From: Melitaea cinxia
Taxonomy: Eukaryota > Arthropoda > Insecta > Lepidoptera > Nymphalidae
DNA: 64,000 nt
Direction of reading: 5' to 3'
Assembly (NCBI RefSeq): GCF_905220565.1
Contig: NC_059419.1
Coordinates: forward strand, 6,067,326 to 6,131,325
A program made the position numbers and the translations under genes. Numbering within the stretch: the stretch's first letter is position 1; the number at the start of each line of letters is the position of its first letter. The notes below the pieces were generated by a model, which was not told the origin of the DNA, made no database searches, and worked only from the letters and a program-made list of their open reading frames with translations. Below are positions 35,101 to 43,446 of this stretch, in pieces.

Positions 35101-35868
35101 TTAAAATCTTACGCGGCCAAAACATCTACGTTTCCGCCAACTAGAAGTGCCAACGCCCAAGCCAAGACTGGGGTTAAAACGAACTTTACAGGAAAAAGTA
35201 GCTTTCATGGCCAACGCGCCAATCTTGCAAGGCCAACTCTTGCTTACTCTCATTCTGGAAGTCCCGTTAAAACATTCACCAGAAAAGCGATTTCTAAGAT
35301 TTCAACTAATGACTCTTCAGTGGTCACGACACTCAGTAATGTAACTTCCACATTATCAGCGTTGACTGAAAACTGTCATTTGAATGGAAAAAATCGCCTT
35401 CCATCCGAACCGAATTTAAAATCGGTCGTTCAAACAAAACCAACGACCAATGGTGTTCCCATCGGTTCCAGGAAAAAATTAATCGTCAGGTCGAACTCCA
35501 GCTCTCGTAAGAAACTTCCGAAAAATCTCCCCAAAAATGGTCTAGAAAGTTCTCAAGACTTATCCTCAAGTGATACCAATGTCACGAATTTATCCGTGGA
35601 TTCCTTGGATACACCGTTCCGCTTTAGACGAAAAAGGGATAAATCCAAAACCCCTGAACCAATGGATTGCATATCTAACTCAGTGATAACGGCTGACGTA
35701 ACTCCAGATAATTTCGAAGAAACTGGAAATTCGCAAGGGAATAAGTTGTATAAAATAAAAGCGCTAAGAAAAAAGTGTCCAGCGTTCGGCGTTAGTTTGC
35801 TCAAAAAAGAGGGTATTCAGACACGGTCGAGTAGTTGCGCGAGTAGCTCGACCGTCAAGAAGAAATGA
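22912..35868 (+). CDS. Cdc14: CDC14 dual-specificity phosphatase (gene span, first exon missing)
   Basis: Six exons join in frame: 22912-23171, 27108-27314, 32159-32477, 33190-33328, 34260-34434 and 34891-35868 (2,078 nt, about 692 codons including the stop). All introns are GT-AG with compatible phases (1-0-0-1-2-0). Landmarks match the CDC14 family: RLYFAT near the start; GPYHLCHLYQFC and the end of the A domain; VENGDLNWIVPGK; FFKKHNVTTIVRLNKK-like text; FFVDGSVPSD (acid-loop region); and the catalytic signature VHCKAGLGRTGT, split between exons 32159-32477 and 33190-33328. The family removes phosphate from Ser-Pro sites made by CDKs and acts in cell-cycle exit, cytokinesis, DNA repair and ciliary functions. 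The last exon is a long low-complexity Ser/Thr/Asn/Lys tail, as usual for CDC14. Introns hold an LTR retrotransposon, SINEs and MITEs. The first exon (start codon and some 10-40 residues) is not identified, so the window gives a 5'-incomplete model. Confidence 0.92.
24296..24985 (-). repeat. Family B repeat split by a SINE
   Basis: On the minus strand it runs from 'actagctgtgcccgcgactt' (24985) to 'attacaaacagacactccaa' (about 24310) and carries the 'cggtccagccgtttc' motif. The SINE at 24561-24904 interrupts it. The intact order can be seen by comparison with 60957-61253. Confidence 0.65.
24561..24904 (+). mobile_element. SINE family D, full-length copy
   Basis: Starts 'gtgctgtgtggttacggcac', contains 'gtgggtgtcgtaagaggcga' and 'gcccagcgtggtgactatgg', and ends 'tgtaatgatgattatgatga'. 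An imperfect duplication ('atttgttttat' before, 'atttattttat' after) fits retroposition. Other copies: 25121-25284, 33337-33671 (minus), 44363-44701 (minus), 50412-50538 and 63936-64000. Confidence 0.7.
25121..25284 (+). mobile_element. SINE family D, 5'-truncated copy
   Basis: Covers the element from 'agcgtcttcggtgcgacaaa' to the (GAT)n tail. ATTGCATCCA flanks it at 25111-25120 and 25285-25294 as a perfect 10-bp duplication. Lies in the first visible CDC14 intron. Confidence 0.7.
26563..26835 (+). repeat. SINE-like repeat, family C
   Basis: Contains 'gtagggcacagcaggaattt', 'gggtcggcaacgcgcttgcg', 'gctacggtaatcgcttacca' and 'gagccgtacgcttgtttgca', and ends in an A-rich tail. Related copies: 32583-32860, 17340-17460, 37831-38010 and 45483-45770. 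The motif set is familiar from Lepidoptera. Confidence 0.6.
27108..27314 (+). CDS. Cdc14: CDC14 exon (A domain, second half)
   Basis: Acceptor 'ttttgctctag', donor GAG before GTATGT, 69 codons, phase 0 on both sides. Reads IIYLGGSPAAVYKQL, SLLSFRDASGG, ISLLDVLHGIKVAH and ends FDAEQYLFYE, matching the A-domain end and linker helix of CDC14. Confidence 0.9.
27367..27740 (+). repeat. 5' LTR
   Basis: 374 bp starting TGTAGGCTACCTGGC and ending AACTCCTAAA. Contains 'aataaa' poly(A) signals, and it presumably contains the element promoter. It reads the same base for base as 31700-32073 by eye. Confidence 0.9.
27742..27752 (+). other. Primer-binding site
   Basis: TGGTGACCCCG starts one base after the 5' LTR. 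The leading TGG pairs with the CCA end of a tRNA. Which tRNA primes was not determined. Confidence 0.7.
27763..28617 (+). CDS. gag: Gag polyprotein of the Gypsy element
   Basis: 284 codons, first ATG after the primer-binding site. Residues 30-170 look like a Gypsy capsid (ELWFAQVEGQF; FLRHLKSLAGANVPDDFLR; LSHGIQTVLAGQPSS). An Arg/Ser-rich stretch follows at about 215-250. The C-terminus has CWYHWKFGVKASKCVKPC, an atypical Cys/His motif in place of the CCHC knuckle, known from other insect Gypsy Gags. It packages element RNA. It ends 91 bases into the pol frame; the link is a -1 frameshift at 28593-28599. Confidence 0.88.
   Translation: MDNEYQDACSGTAPTEKSIDNDIEIFKVGARLPPFCPEESELWFAQVEGQFTISRITRDATKFYYVVGQLDNEISREVKDIIISPPPTNKFLKLKTELIKRLASSKEKKIKQLLMHEELGDRKPSQFLRHLKSLAGANVPDDFLRTIWVSRLSHGIQTVLAGQPSSTCIDDLADLADRIHELATPSPMVASASQPQASSSSAVEALAREVAELRRQFQQLASERSRSSTRPARSSQRRSASRSKRSQSNFRKYPLCWYHWKFGVKASKCVKPCDFKEGNARGSQ
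28527..31679 (+). CDS. pol: Pol polyprotein of the Gypsy element
   Basis: Open for 1,050 codons. Real translation probably enters by frameshift near 28599 rather than at the first ATG. Protease: FLIDTGSDLSVYP at about residues 55-67. Reverse transcriptase: ASPLHLAPKKDNSWRPCGDY, then the FVFVYLDDILVFS catalytic box near 353-365. RNase H: LALVTDASDKAIGAAL near 510 and YTDHKPISF near 575. Integrase: HPGASATIKL...CLACQKAK zinc region near 690-740, then Asp in IHIDIIGP (about 762), Asp in IITDRGRQFES (about 822) and Glu in NGMEERFHRQ (about 857), a DD35E core. A GPY/F-type module (HPAYSGPHKV) lies near 975. No chromodomain, no env. All catalytic residues are present. Confidence 0.92.
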   Translation: MLVPLEVWSESQQMRKTLRLQGGKRQGQSIMATADCPSFATGRLFLTDRASKVQFLIDTGSDLSVYPRSLLRYRRAKTNYNLCAANGSIIATYGFVHFNLDFGLRRLFNWRFVVADVTKPIIGVDFLNFYGLIVDCRNKRLLDCITSLSSTAKVVSCINIASVKILTGETRYHKILEEFPEITRPSGTYRDIKHNTVHHIRTTPGPPVSCTPRRLAPDKLKIAQQEFEAMLANGTARPSQSPWASPLHLAPKKDNSWRPCGDYRMLNARTVPDRYPIKHIHDFAHNLVGCKIFSTIDLLKAYNQIPVDPADIPKTAITTPFGLYEFPFMTFGLRNAGQTFQRFLDEVTRGLDFVFVYLDDILVFSKDEEQHEHHLRQVFTKLREYGLLVNTAKCVFGVPEVKFLGYSISENGSKPLESKVQVIKEFPTPTTVRQLRAFWGMLNFYRRFLPKAAAVQAPLHALLTGSVKGSQPINLNGEALEAFIACKNSLAEAALLAHPDCTAKLALVTDASDKAIGAALQQYKNGAWQPLAFFSRKLSPSQVKYSPYDRELLGIYEGIKYFRFMLEARHFVIYTDHKPISFAFHERKKNCSPRQYRHLDFIAQFTSDIRHISGKSNVVADTLSRIEELGKPVSIENIAQAQSCDSELQTLLTAGSSLRLEKLTVPGSRVPLYCDVSTSTSRPYVPKIFRKQVFESLHSLSHPGASATIKLVAERFAWPGIRKDCREWARACLACQKAKINRHVTSPLGTYTLPKVRFTQIHIDIIGPLPLSQGYRYCLTAVDRFTRWPEAVPIADITAETVAQALLSTWIARFGCPSRIITDRGRQFESALFQCLSKTAGFEHKRTTAYHPACNGMEERFHRQLKTAIVCHANDRWTESLPWVLLGTRSAFKEDLQSSSAELVYGEPLRLPGEFFQPTDGGTTDLSDFSARLKQIALRLKPSPASRHGSPKVFVYKELATTDHIFLREDASRGSLHPAYSGPHKVLSRDDKVFKILLKGKEVTVSIDRIKPAFILSDPTNSEPKPSPDVQKQHTTRSGRRVHFPDFYRP
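28593..28636 (+). promoter_or_regulatory. -1 ribosomal frameshift signal (slippery site and hairpin)
   Basis: GGGAAAC at 28593-28599 lies in the gag register G-GGA-AAC, the X-XXY-YYZ form needed for tandem -1 slippage. After a 5-nt spacer, GGGCAGTCA (28605-28613) pairs perfectly with TGACTGCCC (28628-28636), leaving a 14-nt loop. The gag stop is at 28615-28617, inside the loop. The pol frame is -1 to gag. Each part is seen in the sequence; function is inferred from known frameshift signals. Confidence 0.82.
31688..31699 (+). other. Polypurine tract
   Basis: GGAGGGGGGTGG directly before the 3' LTR, the expected primer for plus-strand DNA synthesis. It starts eight bases after the pol stop. 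Confidence 0.75.
31700..32073 (+). repeat. 3' LTR
   Basis: Same 374 bp as 27367-27740, again starting TGTAGGCTACC and ending AACTCCTAAA. It lies only 85 bp before the acceptor of the next CDC14 exon. Confidence 0.9.
32159..32477 (+). CDS. Cdc14: CDC14 exon (catalytic domain up to the active-site cysteine)
   Basis: Acceptor 'tttgattacag', donor AAAG before GTAAAT, leaves in phase 1. Contains VENGDLNWIVPGKMLAFSGP, HNVTTIVRLNKKSYDAK, FFVDGSVPSD and ends VAVHCK. The nucleophilic cysteine is the C of HCK. The intron falls three nucleotides after that cysteine codon plus one base. Confidence 0.92.
32583..32860 (+). repeat. SINE-like repeat, family C
   Basis: Same order of motifs as 26563-26835: 'gcgcagcaggaaataacctg', 'cgcgcttgcgatgcttgttg', 'gctacggtaatcgcttgcca', then an A-rich tail. 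In the CDC14 intron 32478-33189. Confidence 0.6.
32885..33130. repeat. Unidentified GC-richer insert
   Basis: Contains 'gaacgtgatgtgaagaatca', 'gaccagacagatcttgtgtc' (with an inverted 'cagacagatcttgtgtctg' core), then 'tatatata' and 'aataaaactttatc'. The late TATA-like and poly(A)-like signals resemble part of an LTR, but no partner LTR or duplication was found. Confidence 0.3.
33190..33328 (+). CDS. Cdc14: CDC14 exon (P-loop arginine)
   Basis: Acceptor 'gttatttacag'. Reads (A)GLGRTGTLIACYMMKHHGF and then RVCRPGSVIGHQQWFLE, the rest of the HCx5R phosphate-binding loop and the following helices. Leaves in phase 2 at AA before GTGAGT. This donor is part of the 12-bp target duplication of the SINE at 33337-33671. 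Confidence 0.92.
33337..33671 (-). mobile_element. SINE family D inserted at the CDC14 splice donor
   Basis: Minus-strand copy, about full length, from the (GAT)n end at 33337 to 'gtgctgtgta' at 33671. AGAAGTGAGTAT flanks it at 33325-33336 and 33672-33683. The left copy contains the last four exon bases and the GTGAGTAT donor of CDC14 exon 33190-33328, so the donor is duplicated. Confidence 0.88.
33838..34010 (-). repeat. Interspersed repeat, family E
   Basis: Begins 'atctatactaatattataaa', with 'caggaactactg' and 'gtatgaaaccgcggggaata'. Reverse-oriented relative of 3655-3832. In the CDC14 intron. Confidence 0.5.
34260..34434 (+). CDS. Cdc14: CDC14 exon (end of catalytic domain)
   Basis: Acceptor 'gttgtccccag', donor AAG before GTAAGA. 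Enters in phase 2 and leaves in phase 0. Reads IQPRMHALGEAYRRRL, then GIYSDLPPEPIKEAEEKPVS. A second AG ten bases downstream of the acceptor would put the exon out of frame. Confidence 0.88.
34472..34545 (-). repeat. Fragment of family F element
   Basis: 'aaagaaggaggttctcaatt' matches the reverse complement of the family F right end ('aattgagaacctcctccttt'), and 'gtaccgattttgat' matches its interior. Confidence 0.5.
34553..34719. repeat. MITE, family G
   Basis: Left part 'gaagttatacttc' and right part 'gaagtataacttc' form an inverted pair. The interior 'gaaattagctagtcaacgaa' and tail 'gtacacacacactttttt' are shared with 51533-51728 in the fibulin gene. In the last CDC14 intron. Confidence 0.55.
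34891..35868 (+). CDS. Cdc14: CDC14 terminal exon (disordered tail)
   Basis: Acceptor 'ttccgtttcag'. 325 codons and TGA at 35866-35868. The tail is rich in Ser, Thr, Asn, Lys and Pro, with basic clusters (SRKKLIVRSNSSSRKKLPKN; FRFRRKRDKSKTPEP). It has no folded domain that I recognise. TPEP and several SP or TP dipeptides could be kinase sites. CDC14 tails usually carry localisation signals; here that is inference. Confidence 0.85.
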   Translation: MDNANVLNANVTDSENNVTSVIGKYKTTATPMLPTKTVFTPKLNYMMPTNNIRNANNTNLKPQPRIMNASLKSYAAKTSTFPPTRSANAQAKTGVKTNFTGKSSFHGQRANLARPTLAYSHSGSPVKTFTRKAISKISTNDSSVVTTLSNVTSTLSALTENCHLNGKNRLPSEPNLKSVVQTKPTTNGVPIGSRKKLIVRSNSSSRKKLPKNLPKNGLESSQDLSSSDTNVTNLSVDSLDTPFRFRRKRDKSKTPEPMDCISNSVITADVTPDNFEETGNSQGNKLYKIKALRKKCPAFGVSLLKKEGIQTRSSSCASSSTVKKK

Positions 35869-36245
35869 TCGAATGGATCGTCTAGTATCCTCGCACGTAA
35901 TAGAATTTCTAATAGATGTTTAGAGTGCATAGCACACCTTCCGTAATGCTGGTAAATTTGTTTAGGTCTTGTGACTGAACTAATTTTACTAAACTCATAT
36001 CAAACAGCATTAACAAGCTATGTATTAAAATATGAATCTAAACAAATTTATCATCCTACGACTTAGATCTTATTCCCTTAGACCCCAATGAGCCTAAATG
36101 TTTATAATCATTGTGAAATTGTTTACACAATAAAATGTTTCTTATTGTAGATGGCTTAGTATTTTTTAAATGTAACTTTTATAAATTATAATCTGTTAAA
36201 GATGTATTAATAATGTCTGTAGGTAACGTGTTAATAAAAGTTACA
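35869..36245 (+). terminator. Cdc14: CDC14 3' untranslated region and poly(A) signals
   Basis: After the TGA, AATAAA occurs at 36129-36134 and 36233-36238. Either could end the transcript. More distal use cannot be excluded. Confidence 0.5.
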
Positions 36246-37055
36246 ATTTTTACACTAGATTAAATAATTGACCGTCTTAGTTAACTAAGGTTTTTTTTTC
36301 TGTAATATTAATTACAAAGTGATGTTATATGCCATTTCCGTTGTGCTTCTATTGAGCTTCCTGTTGTTTATGTTATTGTAAACTCATCTATACGCCCGCC
36401 ACAAATCTTTACATATCCAAGTCATCTAAATTAATTACAATTTTTATGTTTTCGGGTATAAATGTAGTTTGACTACAAAAGTAGGGAAAAAATTCTTACA
36501 AGCTTATTCCATAAACCTAAGAAATTACCGAAAAAATTAAATAGTAATTAATTTAGTTGGGCTAAATATATTTACAAGATTTTGTTTGGTAATTGATAGA
36601 TGCTTTTACTGTGTAATTTATTGTTTGTATACAAAATCGTTCGTATATAATATTACATCAATGAAAAATATAGATACTATATTACATATGTATTATAACG
36701 GTTTCCTTTATTATTGCTTTATTTACATTTTATACTTCAAAAAAAGGATGTATTTGCTGTAAACTGGGAACAGATAACCCAGTTATAAAATTTATCCCAG
36801 TAAATAAAAATAAGATTATTGAATTATATTTTTAGACATAGATAAAGATAGATTATATAATTTATAATATTTTTTTTCCAGTATTTATCATTGATAAATT
36901 GTCACAAAAAACTAGTGTTTTATGAAAGGTCTAATGCAATATAGTTTTATGTGGTTTTTTTTTGTTTTTCGTGATCGCAATATTGACATATATATACAAT
37001 GTTATTATGTATAATCGAGGTATAAATATTCTTATAATCATTTTATAAATTCAAC

Positions 37056-37201
37056 ACTTACGCCGAGTTGCACGAAACAAAATTAAAATTTAAGTAGAGA
37101 TTAAACTAATTTAATCACAAGAATTTCATACATTTCTTGCGATTAAATTAGTTTAATCACTACTTAAATTTTAATTTCTTTTCGTGCAACTCGGCGTAAG
37201 T
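37056..37201. repeat. 146-bp hairpin MITE
   Basis: 'acttacgccgagttgcacga' at 37056 is the reverse complement of 'tcgtgcaactcggcgtaagt' ending at 37201. Pairing continues through 'taatttaatc' to a loop near 37123-37133, with only a few mismatches. A single RNA copy would fold into a stem of about 65 bp. Confidence 0.75.
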
Positions 37202-37830
37202 CTTTTAGGTTAAAGACAATGATCACAGTGTTTTTATTTATTTTATTTTATAATACGCAACTAAGGTTTAAATTATTAGAAGAAAGCCGTATATATGTGA
37301 AAAAAATATAATAAATAAAAAACTTTCAATTTTTATAACGCCCTTTATTCGGCAACAAATCATATTTATTATAGCATATTTACATTTTGAAAGAATACGT
37401 TTTAGAAAGATCATCCCAAAAACTACTTTCATTCGTTTTGTTTTAAATTTACGTTATCAAAACTAAAGTACATTTCAATAGAAATACAGGAATTAAAAAA
37501 TTTAATATCTTTATCTACACAATATAATTTTTACCTCGATTGTACACAAGAAATTAGAAATATAGTAAATGTTATTAGCAATAGACGAATTTATAGTATC
37601 ATATCAATTTTTTACACTGAAAAATTTCTCGGTTCATTGTATATAACTGACTCCGTTGTTAAAGACTGTACGCCATTGTTAGATGTTACTGTAAGTGTTG
37701 GAGATTTTTCTTGCTAATTAAGTTGCTTCTTAACGTATGCGGTAATCGGAACCTACCGAAAATTTGCAGTTATTACCGATCTTTTCAAATAAATTGCATT
37801 TTTAGAATACACAGAAACTTGTATTCATGT

Positions 37831-38010
37831 AAAGCATAGTAGGAAATATCTTGTTTTAAATATGGAGCAGTCCGACTAAGGAAGTACATCAATCTTACAC
37901 AAGATCACAACTAAATACTACACTCAACTAGTGTTCTGTTCCTGTTGTAAGATTGCTAAACACCTGGGGACGCGTTGTTTTTGTTTTTACCGCAATTATT
38001 ATCTTGGTGT
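37831..38010 (+). repeat. Family C repeat, worn copy
   Basis: 'gtaaagcatagtaggaaatat', 'atggagcagtccgactaagg' and 'ttggtgttgcggacatct' follow the order of 32583-32860 with many changes. Confidence 0.5.
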
Positions 38011-40336
38011 TGCGGACATCTTTATATCTAAATTACTTAAAGAACTGTGCTTTCACTCTTATCATTTCAAAAAGTTTTTATGTTCCATAAAATGCAATTT
38101 ATCTAAAATCGTTCGGAAATATACTGAACATTTTGTAGAAAGTTCCTAATGGATTTATCGCATAATTTTCTTTAATTAATAATAGTTACGTATGTGGTTT
38201 CATGTTGCTTCCTTAAGTTGATTAATTATTAGCAATATTTCGATTTCTTTTACAAGAGCAAAGCTCTTTATGTATATTGTAAATTATTTAAATAAGCCTA
38301 AAATGCGTACTAAGGTTGGTTATGAATAGCCAAAGAGGAACAGATAGTTTTTTTTTAAAACTCAAATCATTAATTTTTACCAGTACATTCAGTACGTATT
38401 TTTAAGTTACGAATTATTTTTACAACTTCTTAACAAGTTTATACTTAATAATTTTTGTCTGCTAAGTAACTGATATCAAAACAAAGTCAAATAAACATCG
38501 ATGTCTCAAGATGCAGCTAGTCTTATCAAGTATTAAAATGTGCAATTCGTTACGTTTATTCAAAATTAATTTGCAAATTTTTTCAAATTCAAAACATTTA
38601 ATAAATAATGCGTTGTTGATCAATTTTTTATTTTAAAACAAATAAAATTAATCCTTATATTTATGAACTACTAGTGTTCTAACGTCTTATATTGAATTTA
38701 AATAATTTTAAGTTATTTCAAGTGTTAATTAAATATATATTTTTTTATAACTAGAAAGCTTAACTTCCATTTTAAAGTTTAAGTACAATTAGGTTGTGTC
38801 CATTTTTGTGCACTTGTTATTATTTTTTAAGATTCGTATTTTTAAAAATATTAAATTTTCCTTTAATCTATATATAGATAAAAGTTTTTCTTATAATTTT
38901 ACTGACGTTTAGTATTTTATAATTTACCAATTAAACAAGTATTTTTCTGATATAAAAATGTTTTACATGTCTTATTTCAAATAATATTAATTTCTTAAAA
39001 AAAACAACTAATACAAAATGTTCATTAACAATAAAAAAAATGATCCACGAGCTTGATTAAAGGTAATATCATGAAGATAAATTAAATAAATAATGCTGAA
39101 ATGAAAATAAAATCATCACCTTTATTAATTACCAGAAATTTAATACTTATTACGTCATTATATAAGGCAACTTATAAATTGTTATTATTTTTTAAATCCT
39201 TGTTAGTTGTTGGACCTTTGTGAAATATGTTGTACCACTGCAATTAAATGTATCGAATTTCGTTATTTATAACTAAGAATTTATTTTTTTGATTTAAGTA
39301 AAATTCTTAAAATTATGGCGTATATATTACCATCACCTATATTATCCTACTAACAGAAACAGACACAAGACAACCGTCGATCCCAGTTGTTATTATAGGT
39401 ACAATATCCACCAGCCTAACTATTGCCATAATTTAACCTACAGTCCTTTACCCTGCTGTGGAACGTTTACAGGTTAAATCAGTTCCGTTCAATAGTTTGT
39501 TTTTTGTTGATTGTTGTATATTCCATTAATATTTACATAATGTATTTTTTTTTGTATAAATTTAAACACTAAACGATGATTGGTATAATTTTTTTTATCT
39601 TGTTAATTGGACTTATTTGGTTGCTATTTTTTACTTTATTTCTATTAGTGTAGTTATAAATTGACATTATTAATTTTTATATAAACTAAATGAGTTCTTT
39701 ATGTAAATATTTATTATCATTCATATTACTTTAAAAAAGTATATTAATTTTTACGATGTACGATGTGTTTTTTTTTCGTAAATGATTATTTTTCAGCCAT
39801 TTTTTATTTGTGTGGTGCGGCGGAGGGAAATAGATAAGGGACCAGATTGTTAGAGGGATGATGTTCGAATGCGTTGTCTAGATATAATTTAAAATTTATA
39901 TTACGTTGTGATCTTGAAATAATCAGTAACTAATGTAATGCATAATTACCTATAGGTGTATGTATTGTATAATAAGTGACGCCGACATCACGGTGTAACA
40001 GAACGCTTGTGCTTAATAAAAATTAAAAGAAATTATATTGCCATTACAATATTTGTTTTATTTATACAGTCATAGGTGTTTAGAAAAGTATAATGAGATA
40101 TCTTGAAAGACGTGACCTTACTATCATTATAGCCAAAATTATTTATGTATTTATTTAATAACATATGCGTCGTTCACAGAGCAATTTTACAGCAGCAACC
40201 GCAATTAATCGAGGCTACCGAAAAATGTGTAAATTTAACAATTTTGTTTGCAGAAGGAAATGTTTTTGTAATAAAGTTTAGTTGAAAAAATTACCACACG
40301 CTATTAAATTAGTTGAAAACATAATTATATAAAATA

Positions 40337-40650
40337 CTAGCTGACCCGGCAGACGTTGTCTTGCCGCTGCACGCTATTAAAAATAGGGGTTGGTGGTAAA
40401 AGGGTGAAAATTTAGTGTTGTAGCTATGTATTTTTCAAAGCCAAATCATAATAAAAAAATTTTTTTGTCTAAAAATAAAAAATAAATATGGTCACCATTA
40501 TCATTTAGGGATATGGAAAATAGATGTTGGCCGATCGATTATCATAACTACCCGATATAATTTATTTCATAAAAATCGGTCCAGCCGTTTCGGAGGAGTT
40601 TGGTAACAAACACCGCGACAGGAGAATTTTATATATAAGAGAAGATAATA
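40337..40650 (+). repeat. Interspersed repeat with 'ctagctgacccggcagacgt'
   Basis: Starts 'ctagctgacccggcagacgt', contains 'aaaatcggtccagccgtttc' and ends 'ttttatatataagagaagat'. This motif pair is widespread in arthropod genomes (prior knowledge). Possibly distantly related to family B. Confidence 0.6.
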
Positions 40651-40792
40651 TAATTGTTCAGTCCAATGTGATATGTGATAGTATATTTTTTGAACCTACA
40701 GTTCGTGCTACAAGCTTTATAATTTAACATAATAAACTAAATAAAAACCTGAAACGATTTTTTATTCGTGATTTAGATATAAACTTACGCTT

Positions 40793-40893
40793 CAGCCTGT
40801 AATATCCTACTACTGGGTATAGGCCTCTTTCCCCATGTAGGAGAAGGATCAGAGCTTAATCCACCACGCTGCTCCAATGCGGGTTGGCAGATA
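40793..40893 (+). repeat. Family A repeat, partial copy
   Basis: 'cagcctgtaatatcctacta', 'ccccatgtaggagaaggatc' and 'ccaatgcgggttggcagata' match the minus strand of 1471-1572. Confidence 0.65.
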
Positions 40894-43283
40894 GATAGAT
40901 ATAAGCTTACTTTAAGGATTATTTTTCGATTTTATATCATAAATTATTTATTTAATTTTATCTCTAAAAGCCTGTCAAATTCCTTTAGTACACAAATTAT
41001 TCTTTCTATTCCCATAAAGGAGTAAAATACTTGTATTCTCTTAGATTTCAATTTTAACGAATCGCATTCAAGCAAGTTATATTAGGAGATATATTAGGAG
41101 CTCAATGACCTACAGATATACGAATAAACATTATTAAATACTAAAATTTCTTATCTAAGTTCATACATTTAACTAACCTTGAAAGTTAAAATTAAAACAG
41201 TCGGTTGGGGGTTTTAATAATATTTGAAGAATTGAAATCAAAACAAAGTTGTATTTAGTAAAAATCTATTTTAACACAATAATAAATATAAATTTACATA
41301 AAAATAGAAAAAACTCTTAAACAGCGGAAAATTAAGTATGTAAATCTTAAAATAGTTGCCAATGCCAAGAACTTCGGAGAAAGGGGGGTAGCCCGGCCTT
41401 TTTTTAGTATAATTATGTCCCAAATAAATTTGTAAAAATCTAAACTACCCAAACTTATCTCTGACATATATTTTAATCTAATATACAAATATTTTTTTTT
41501 AAATATTAGCTTATTTTCGGCTTCTCTAAAATCGTGGCGGGTAGCTTCGGCCACCACAATATTTAGCTGTCGGATCGATATTTCGTAACAAAAATGTCAC
41601 ATATGCAGGTATCTGATACAAATAATCGGCATTTAAATTTTTCCCCTGACACTACTGAAAGCCATATAACCAATTAATCAATCAATCAAATTAAATGCCT
41701 CATGAACTCAATGTTGAACTTTTTAGCATTACATCCAGTCTTCGTCAAAAGTTTCGCCACAAATTGTCATTTAGTGTTTTTGTTTTAACCCACTATTTAA
41801 ATATACCTTATTCTTTTGTAATGTTTTTATATTCTTCAACTTTCCTCTTCCTTCATTTTTGAAGCTGTTGAGCTGAGAGTTATATAACTTTGATAAGAAA
41901 GTGATGTTACTTATTTGGGTCGTCTTTACTAAAACTACTGCCTTTTCTTTGAGGCGTCAAAGTTTTTATTAAAGTATTAGTATTAGATGTACTTATTTAC
42001 ATTATAACCTTCATGTGTGCCTGTAATGTTGCTAAGAATATTTGGTCGGAATATTGCATCTTTCTGCGGCAACTCTCTATGGAAATTCAAGTTCAAGTAA
42101 GTATTGCTCTTTTCGTGTTTTCTTTCAACTTTGGAAACACGAAAAGAAGAAGAGAGGCAATTCTCAGTTCTTGATTATTTCTTTAAACTTAAGCATTTTG
42201 ACGTCTGCCGACAAAAACCTAACCAGACCAGGTAATAGCAATAAACATTATTTATGAACTTTTGAAAAGAAATAAGTCTTAGAATATATGGCCAGAGCTA
42301 TCCGCTAAACTGGTGGTCGGAGCTATGCGATTTGACTTTGAGCAAAATTACAGCTTTAGTACTAAAACAAATCTTTATTTTTTAAAACGAGAATAAATGC
42401 ATAAGGTATAATAACCTTTTTGTTGGCCAAGTAATATAGATAGGTATATACATACATTTTTTCAATACTACACTACCTATTTTTTAAGTTACATGGGATC
42501 GTGATCGTTATTCACATATATTTCAGTATGAACGCCTTTACAACTGGACAAAAAGAGCAACCAAGTTCTACTTATTGTACTTTCTGATATGATAAAGAAC
42601 AAAGAAACGCGAAAACATTGATTGTACATACAAAAGATGCTTATATATTAGACAGGGCCGGGGCTACCCACCTTGCCGCTTTATATATTATACAAAATTT
42701 TATGATATTTAAAAAAATGGATTGTTATATTATTATGATTTAGAAATGTGCCAAAACGTTAAAAGTAATTTTTTTAAAGTATTTATTTTGACATATTTAA
42801 TTTAAATCTAAAAATTAATAAAATGTATAAATTTTGACATATGTAATTTTATTGTCATATTTTATAGTAAGAATAAAAAAAACATAAAGCTAAGTTACGT
42901 AACGGTACTTTAGACAACCAAGAAAAATATTCAATATTTACATGTCTAAATAATTTTAGACGAAATTTCTATTTATCTACGACATTTAAGTAACATTTCA
43001 TGATAAGAGAGGTGAATTGTTATCTCACTCTAAACAAAATGTTCCAAGTGAGTACATACTTGATCTTAAGAATATCCCATACTATTCATGACATTGACAC
43101 TCCCTCATTTCTTTTTTAGACCATAACCTAAACGAAGAATTAAACAAAATGACATTTCCAATAAAAATATATTCATATTTCTGACAATTATCATGTACCA
43201 GGTACGTTATGAACTGTGTATGTACCTATATTTTATATTACATCTATTTTGATTGAATGATTACGTCCTACTGCGATAGTTTC

Positions 43284-43446
43284 TTAAAAGTCGTACTCAG
43301 AAACGATAACTATTAGTCTGGCCACAGCGCTGCCGGCGTACTGGCCGCGCTGGTATAGAGACATGGATAACTCCAGCTCCGCCACCTGCGGCCCGCCCAG
43401 CGAGCACAACAGGGACACCACGCACACGTTGGCTGTAGGCCGCATG
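43284..43446 (-). CDS. Fbln1: Fibulin exon 24 (C-terminal end)
   Basis: MRPTANVCVVSLLCSLGGP, then SMSLYQRGQYAGSAVARLIV and VSEYDF followed by TAA at 43286-43284. Its first half is GC-rich at third positions, like exon 20. Confidence 0.9.

Larger units (their letters stand above)
37202..43283. other. Intergenic space between convergent genes
   Basis: No coding exon found. Repeat copies are listed separately (37831-38010, 40337-40650, 40793-40893). The remainder is very AT-rich and probably contains the fibulin 3' untranslated region at its right edge. Confidence 0.5.
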
